Positions 14,161 through 23,100 of a stretch of 64,000 nucleotides of DNA are shown here, piece by piece. The position numbers were made by a program, and so were the translations under genes. This DNA is from Liolophura sinensis (Eukaryota > Mollusca > Polyplacophora > Chitonida > Chitonidae). Within the stretch, counting starts at the first letter, position 1, and each line of letters opens with the position of its first letter. The notes below the pieces were generated by a model. The model did no database searches and was not told the DNA's origin. It saw nothing but the letters and a program-made list of their open reading frames with translations. The stretch lies in assembly GCF_032854445.1 (NCBI RefSeq), contig NW_027017954.1, forward strand, positions 496,001 through 560,000, written 5' to 3'.

Positions 14161-17100
14161 AAATGCCAGACTTATCCAGTGCTACAACTTTCATTTTCTG
14201 CTTGCGCGTACAGCGTGTGTATCTCGATATATTGCAATCTAACTCAAACGGATTGTAATATTGTGTTTTGTTTTCTGTTTTACTTGAATGAAGCCTGTGA
14301 AGCAGGTAAATATGGCCACGACTGTAACGAGACCTGTGGATCGTGTGCACGTGGACCAGACAGCTGTAACACTACATCCGGGCACTGTCCGGGTGATCCC
14401 AGATGCATGCCCGGATATTCTGGTTTGAAATGTAAAGGTGAGTCGGGAATATTGTTTTCAATGCTTCTCTCTTACATGTCACCAGATATTTTTATAAGTG
14501 ATATTTATTATTTTTCACATATTTTTTCGAGAACGGAAGTCCGAGGTTTTTCTGAAATGAATCTGACCTCAATTACCAATACCTACTTTTCCGGCAGCAA
14601 ACAGAGGTTTATGGGTCAGTTCACGTACAAAAGGTTTGACACAGTAAAGATACAGAGCGATACAAAACCAAAATTGATCTTGAGATATGCTAATTATAAA
14701 ACGGTAACTGCATCCCCATGCTCAAAACCATTTTAATAAGTACAAGTCAGATGTTAATACTTGGACTAAATTACCTTAAAGCAATAGTACTGATCACGAC
14801 TGAGTAACTCCTTTTATACATTGCTTATGACAACGCGATCACTAATGATCAATTCGTAAATTCCCAGCCCATCCACAAAGTAGGACCAGCTATAGATTGT
14901 GGACTGCCTAAAGCGATCGCGTCAGTATTATTATTCATGGGAAATCGTAACTTATGACCTGGAAATTTTACAAACTGTCTAGCCAAGTGATATAGATGTC
15001 CCCAGGCAAAAGCAGGCCCCAAGAGAGCTTCCAGTAAAGCAGAAACCATTGAAAAGCATTGCTGAGGAAATCTCTCAATTTTTAAAAAAAAAAGTGTCAT
15101 AGAACCTATACGCAGTAAAAAGTTGAATTCATTTCACAAATGTTCTTAAGGCCAAATAAAGATAGAAGTTATCGGCTAATTCCGAATTCAAAAGGTCTTA
15201 ACCTGTATGTAGAATACTTCCATGTTAAAATGGTCATTATCACTCTGTCTCAATGCCTGTGTGTCTGACAACAGACAAACCAACCAGAATTATTACACAG
15301 TTGTGAGAAATTGCTACACAATAGCTTCACAATTCTTGTTTTAATGACGTCCAGTTTTTCAGGCGTAATGTATGCACCATTCAAATACAAACAGGTGGAA
15401 ATTGTCTTGAGAGAACAAAATGGTGATTTGGACAAAACAATGCAATTGTCCCAGAAGTTACGGGAAGACTTCACCTGGTGGATACGCTCCACTGAGCATA
15501 GCTCACACCACATATCACACGGCCAGTCAGATGTAGTTCTGTATTCTGACGCGAGTTGAAAAATTGGTTGGGGTGAGTTATGCATCAGGTGCAAGCTGGC
15601 CGTGTTACATGTAGGGGCCGTGTTACATGTGGGGGCCGTGGTACAGGTGAGGGCCGTGTTACATTTGCCGCCACTGCGGTCAGGGTGAAGAACAATATCA
15701 CAGAAAATACGAGCTCTGAGAAGGTTGTTTAACTGTAAAATCCTGTCAAGATTTTATTGATGGCAAAAATGTGAGAATTATGATTGACAATATGATAGCG
15801 GTGTTAGAAATAAATCATATGGGGGCAAGTCATTGAAAAGTGTGTAATCACTTAGGTTATGATATACGGCACGTGTGCACTCAGCAAGGTATTTTGTTGA
15901 ACTTATCTCACTTAGCTGGAAAACAAAACCCTGAAGTTGATTAAAAATCTCGTACAAAACGTAGAGAAACAGAATGGATGTTTGACAGAACAGTGTTTTC
16001 AACTGCAATGTCAGTATTGGGTATTACACCAAATATTGACCCATTTGCATCACGGTTAAATTCTACATCCGTATGTATCTTCCCGTTCTGACCCAGGGGC
16101 ATATGCTGTTGATTCATTTACAATTTCATATGCTGTCGATTCTTTTACAATTTCCTGAAAATGTTATAATTTTATGCTTTCCCCCGTGTCAGCATAGTCT
16201 CGGTTGATCATTCGGTGACGCCATTTTGCCATATAGCTGTTGAGAGTGACGTCACAAGACCGCGGAGCTCTCTCCTACCATCGGTATTAAACAATATGAC
16301 AATGAGAAATACAATAAGACAATATGACGTCTGATACCCAACCAAAAAGTATCATCTCTGTTCCGTGTTGAAAAGGCCGGTGTTTCTTGTAGTTTGGCAC
16401 TCGTTCATGGGCGATGTTTATGGACACAAGCGTCGTGTTTTAGGTGTTCTCCTAGACCTCGTCCTGCATGGGTGTAAGCATTTGGCCTGTCTGGCTGTAT
16501 CGACTTCAGGGAATTTACCGAACATAGCAGAACCTTCTGAGTGGTAAGAGACCCTTTCATTCAGATTTGGTCGAGATATTTGCGTTATAAATCTGACTAT
16601 GCTAGGAAAAAATGATGCAAAATCACAATATTTTTCTTCAAGCAATGACTCTCCCGAGGCGATTTTCTTGCCCTGGCAAGTTACTGCAGTCTCCTGGCCA
16701 ACACGTACGCATTGTGACAGCTGTTCTCAGTTCCCTGCTCATAAATGTGTGGTTCAAATGAATCAGTTTAACATTTAAACTGGCCGCAAAATCCAATTTA
16801 TTACATCAATATCTGCTTATCCACTACACGAAACCACACTGACAGTCGAGAGCTTATAGTGACCCTTTCAGCGATAGTGATTGGCTAAGTTCATAAGGGC
16901 TTCTACAACATGGCTAGTCGGAGAGAATTGTCCATCAGTGCCATATCCCCAGTGCTGAACTTCATCTTCTCACCTTTCCAAACTTCACAGATTTCTTTCA
17001 CATATTTTTCTGTGATAGCTGTGTGCTATACCATTGTTTAGTGTATATATAGTGACAGACTTCATGTTCGCTTTATGAACTGGTTATTACTAATCAGGTT

Positions 17101-20100
17101 GTCACGAAGAATGCATAAAATAAGTTTCAACCTCATAATATTGTGATCGATATTTTGTCTTATGCTAATTTAGCCCAAATATTGACCTTTGACCCGTTCT
17201 CAAATAGTTTTAAGCATGGAGGTGGAACTACCATTACCATTTCATAATTAACATATCTCAAGGTATTTTTAAGAAAAAAACTTTCTTTGTACGCGACATG
17301 ACCGCCAAAAGTCATAATTAGCGCTAATATGGTGGTTGGGTTGGCTTGGCTTGGTGCATAGGCTGAGAACTAAAGAAGAGATCTGGTTACCATGACGAAT
17401 GTAATAAACGAGTTTCATCCTCATATTCAACCGTGACCGATAAACTGTATTTTTTAAAATAACTGTGCCGTCACCTGAGGTATTGAGTTCTTTCCACCCT
17501 AACGCTTTTATGAACTTTAACAAATAAAAAGATGTCTCAAGTTACAGAGAGCTGAATAAAGGCGACTCTCTAAAAGAGATAGGCTACAGTACGTAGGGCA
17601 ATGCGTGGCTGGCTATCTCACCCCACGTGAAAAATTCCACCAATCTTTACAACGTGAACCTATCCTTACATTTGGTACACACGGATTTACTGTCATCCAA
17701 GTGTATATATGTCAAAGGATGCATTGATAAAGCATGCTTAAGCAGTAATCCAGCCATTCAAGCATTTGAATTAACGTCCGTCATGTTTTGATTTAGAACT
17801 GCCTCCAAGTTCAGGTAAAGCATGTGCTGCCTGTTCGAAATTTCTTCCAACGGTGTTTTCCTTGAATGTAATATGGTTTTCTTTTTTTGTATCTAGAATG
17901 AAAGTTTGTAATTGGGTTTCGCACTTCGCCATTGAAAATACTTAACAGCTGGATTTTCATTAAAGACGGTTTACTGGTACACACTTTAACATCTTTCAAA
18001 CGCGGATAACTAATAAATTCAAAGTATACCAGACCTAAGGATGGACTTAAGGTACAACTATCTACTATCTCCAAACCGTCGACTCTAAGCGGTATACTCT
18101 TTTGTTACTTTTTGCAATGCATCACTGTTCCTGTATGGTTGTATTCGTAAAGCAGTGTAGGTGCTTAGAACCGGGTTGTTAAACTACGATTTCAGTGTAA
18201 TAATTGACCTGGAAAAAAATGGAAGACAGTGTTCTTCTGCTTATTCATTATAATGGGAGAAAAGCGGGTGAAGGCACGACCATTGGCAGATTGTTGGCGT
18301 ATCTTTTCACGTAGGACCCACAGGAAGCCAGCATGAGCTGGACTTAAACTGACAACGACCGCTTTGGTGACGCCCTTGTGTCATTGCGCTGCGTTATCAT
18401 ACTAACCATTTGGCCACTAAATATTTTTTGAACATTTGACTTTTTTGGCAGGATGTGATGCTGGGTTTTGGGGAGCCGACTGTGAGGAAAAGTGTGGCGA
18501 ATGTTATAACAACGTCACGTGTGACAGAGCATCTGGGGGCTGTCCAATCACAGAAGAGAATCGCCGCTGTAAGGCCGGTTTCTTGGGATCTAACTGTCGA
18601 CAAAGTTAGTATGCCAGTCCCTTGTATTAAATCAAAATGTCTGTTGTTACTAACTAAAAACCTTCCCCTTCTAAAAGGGTCTTATTCTATATCCCTTCTC
18701 CTTACACATACCCTAGCAAAGTCTTTACATATTTACGCTCAAACCATCCGGAATTTCTTTACGTTAGTCTATATATAAGGCCGACGGAGTTGTGAAGCTG
18801 GCCATCATTTACTAAAGTCCACAACAGTCACTTAGAAAGTCCACTTGACGTTGCGTAAGGTTTGTCGCTTATCTGAGAGGTAAACAAACCAGTTGTTTCT
18901 CATCTTTGCTCTCCGATAGTGGTACCATTACATATTTGGGACTTGTCCAGGAACTAAAATCTGCTTGTGCTAGATTGTAGCACGTTAATTGTCAACGGTG
19001 TTAGCGGTGCTTAGAGGTGTTTTGGTTCCTATTTTGGATCAAACAGAGATTGACATTTTGTGAAACTACTTATGTAATTTCTTTGTACACTATATTGTGT
19101 CATTATGGCTGAGGAATTTAATGCACCTTCAATCCTTGATTGCGAGGATTTGTCGGTTGTTGAGTTGTCTACGAAGGCAGATTTAAGGAAAATATCTGAC
19201 ATGTGTCTATTAGACTTAAGCCAGAAGCCCTAAGATTATTAGAAAGTTGAAAGTTGAAAGTTAGAAAGGGAAAGTGAGTTTGAGTTAGAGACGGTGATAT
19301 TAAAAAAGGGAGAAACAGAGTTAAAAGAGTCACAGAGTTTGAACAGGAGTTCAAACTGAAGGAACCCCGGGTTAAAAGTAGTGATAAAGAAGCTGTTAGT
19401 CGTAATCAGCAAGGGATTGGTTTGACCCAAAGCCTTCGATTAGTGCCCAAATACGATGATAAGGCTGTTGAAAGTTTTTTTCTGTCCCAAAATATGAGAA
19501 AGTGGCTGTTAACTTGGAGTGGCCTGAAGGTACTGGACAATGTTACTGCAGAGTACATTGGAAGGTTAAGCTGCAGAGGTCTATTCTACTTTGTCGGTAG
19601 ATCAGTCTTCAGTTTACAACACACTCAATGCACTGGTCTTGTCTGCTTTTGAGCGCTTTTGCCGGAGGCCTGTAGACAGAAGTTCAGACAGTTAAGGAAA
19701 CAGCTGATGAAACTTACGTGGAGTTTGTCGGGGGTAAAGAAACACTGTTTAATAGCTTGTATAGGGCTCTGGCGTTAGGTCATTCTTTTCAGAATTTAAG
19801 GGAGGCTATTCTCTTGGAGGAATTTAAGAACAATGTTGGAAATGAGGTCAAGGCTCATTTAGGTGAACAAAAGGTCAAGGACATTAAGACCGCGGCAAGT
19901 TTGGCTGATGAATATGAGTTAAATCATAAGAGTGATGAACAAAAATTTCAGGCTAAATTTCAGAAGTGGAATTCCGATAAAAAGACTTCAAATTTTAGTA
20001 CTGACAAGCAGATAACAAAAGTCAAATGTGTGTTTTTCTTCTGATACGTTCCCCGTCAACATACGCAGTTTTTGTCCTATCGTCAAATCATACGTTAAAG

Positions 20101-23100
20101 AGGTAGGACAGACACCAGAGACATACTGGGGATTCATGTCTGATGGTGTGGTTACTGTGAATGGAGTTACCTCCCCTGTTCGTATACTTAGGAATCTTCG
20201 GGCAAATCAGTCTGATGTTAGCAGATGTTATTCCGATAAGGCTGCCAGTCATGTTCTGATCCAGGGTTTTAATGGAAATTTTATGTCTGTTCCCTTACTA
20301 GAGGTTACCATAACTTCTGATTTGGTTACTGAAGGGGTTGTTAAGAGTTTGCCTGAGAAAGGTATTTTCTTTCTTGCTCGGTAATGACTTAGCATGAAAT
20401 TAAGTTAAGGTTTGTCCTCATGTCTGCAGTGTACAGGTTTTTGGACGAAAATACAAAAGACCTACGAAAAGTTTCCAGGTATATTTCCCTCTTGTGTGGT
20501 TACCAGGTCACAGAAAAGAGCTAGGGAGAAGGAAGACAATTCTTCTGTAACCATCGGGGATTCAGCGGGTAATATTAATTTGGCTGAAACGTTCTTTCAT
20601 GATATTGATGGTGTAGAGAATGTAAGGGAATTAAGTAAGTCTGCTTTATTTTGAGGGAATACCTGGAGAGTGGGCTGTTGAGAAGAGAGTATTGACTGCC
20701 TCATGCATTAGCTAATGATTAAGCAAATTTGAATCAAGTTTTCTCACCTCTAACTGTAGACAGGAACTACTTAAGATGGGTCATGAGATTCCAATAGGTG
20801 GACATTTAGGCATTGGAAAATAAATTCGCTCGCTATATTTATTGGCCTAAGATTCACAGGGATGTGGTTAATTTCTGTAAGACAGGTCACACCTGTTAGC
20901 TTGTAGGAAAACCACAGCATAGTATAAGGCCTGCATCCTTAATTCCAAATCCGGGTTTTAGTGTGCCTTTTAGTAAGGTACTTATTGACTATTATGGATA
21001 CAGCTAACAGATACAGCTAACTACACCTCGGATAGTTAATAGTCTGTTAATCTTTTTACCAGATATGGTTTACCTAAGGAAATACAAACTGACCAGGGCT
21101 CCATCGTTATGTCTGGTTTATATCAGGAAGTTATGTGGGATTAAGCAGCTTTAATCCACACCTTATCACTGTCGATCCCAAGGGGCTTTGGAAAGATACC
21201 ACCAAATCATGAAGAGCGCTCTACGAGCTTACTGTATGGAAAATTCTGAAATTTGGGACAAAGCGATAAAATTTGTATTGTTTGCCTCTAGAGATACTCC
21301 TAATGAGTACACTGGGATTAGTCCATTTGAGTTGGTGTATGGTCTTAAGGTTAGATGTCCTCAGGAAACAGAAGTAACCTTATTAGAGTATGTTTGCCCC
21401 TACCTCACGAACCGCTTAAGGCCAAGTTTAGTGGACCATATCGGTTAGCAAAAAGCTGACGCTGTTAACTACATTATTAGCACACCTGGTCATCGGGAAA
21501 CTGTCACATGTCGCATTAATATGTTGAGGAATTTAGGTAAAGTGTTAAGTCACCTTTCTAAATGTCGGAGACAGGATTGGCTCAGTTGGTTAGCGCGCTA
21601 ACGCAGCGTAATGACCCGGAAGCATTCACCAATGAGGTCGCTGTGAGTTCAAGTCAAGCTCATGCTGGCTTCCTTTCCGACCGTACGTGGGAAGGTCTGC
21701 CATCAACCTGCGGATGGTCGTGGGTTTCCCCCAGGCTCTGCCTGGTTTTCTCCCACCATAATGCTGGCGGCTGTCGTATAAGTGAAATATTCTTAAGTAC
21801 GGCGTAAAACATCAATCAAATAAATAAATAAAATATGTTTGGATGTACCTGGTTGTACTAATGCTGCAGGACATGATGTAGATGTAGGAGGGGCTGTACC
21901 CATCAAACATCACCCTTTCTGGATTAACCCTGCAATGCTAAATCTTGTTAACTAGGAAATACGGTACATGTTAGACAGCGGGGTTATAGGGCATAGCCAG
22001 AGTGGCTGTTGTTCACCAACTGTAGTTATTTCTAAGTTCGATGGTTCTATACGCCTATATGTGGATTACAGAAAGATCAATGCTGTAAACAAGACGGATT
22101 CTTATCCTATTCCTCGTAGTGAGGATTGTATTGATAGGGTAGGAAATGCCAAGTTTATTACTAAGATTGCTCTTAGTAAGAACCTGGTAAACATCTCGAA
22201 AAGATATTCTCTTGATTGTCTTCATTGGGTTTAGTGACTGATCTCAAGAAAAATTTGCCAAAGAACAAGCGACATACCTTTGTCCCTGGTTCAGCCAAAG
22301 TCCGGGCCATACTATCTTTACCAGTGCATACTTGTAGGAAAGACCTCCTTAGAGTGCTTGGGGTATGTAGTTTTACCGTACGTTTGTGCCCAATTTCAGC
22401 GATCTTGCCGTTCCATTGACTCTGTTGCGCAAAAAGAATGTCAAGTGTGTATGGTCAGATAGTTGTTAGTCAGTTTTAATGGGTTAAAGGACATTCTATC
22501 TAAACGTCCTATTTTCAAAGCTCCAAATCTAAGCCGCCCTTTTCAGATGCCTAGTGACATCGAGGTAGGATCTGTTTTACTCCAGGATAGGAGAAGATGG
22601 AATAAATGAATGATTATGGCTTAACGCCACATCGGCAATATTTCAGCCATATCGTGGCGAGTACAGAAGATGGAATAGAACAGCCTGTGAGCTATTTTTC
22701 TAGGAACTTAAATAGACATCAAAGGAATTAGTCCACCATAGAAAAGGAGGCATCTGGCCTGGTGCTGGCTGTAGAGCATTTCGAATTGTAATTGACCAGT
22801 TGCTCTGGTAATATCACTATGTATACTGATCACGACCCTTTGGTGTTCTTAGAAAAGTTTTAAGAACAAGAATCAAAGATTATTACGATGGTATTTGACC
22901 TTACAGCCTTATGCTGTGGAAATTATACATATTGCTTGTAAGAAAAACAGTGTGGCTGACATGCTATCGAGAGCTTGGTTGACATTTGTGTATGCATATT
23001 TCTTTCGGTACGTACATTTTTCCCTTATTGCATCATTTTGTCATTATTGTATATATATGTTATATTTATTGTAAAAAAAAATTGGGTACTTATGTACAGT

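Noticed and set aside
13777-14736. A 319-codon open frame
   Set aside because: It runs through a C-run and an 80-base TA repeat and only contains the real EGF exon 14294-14437 by chance continuation.
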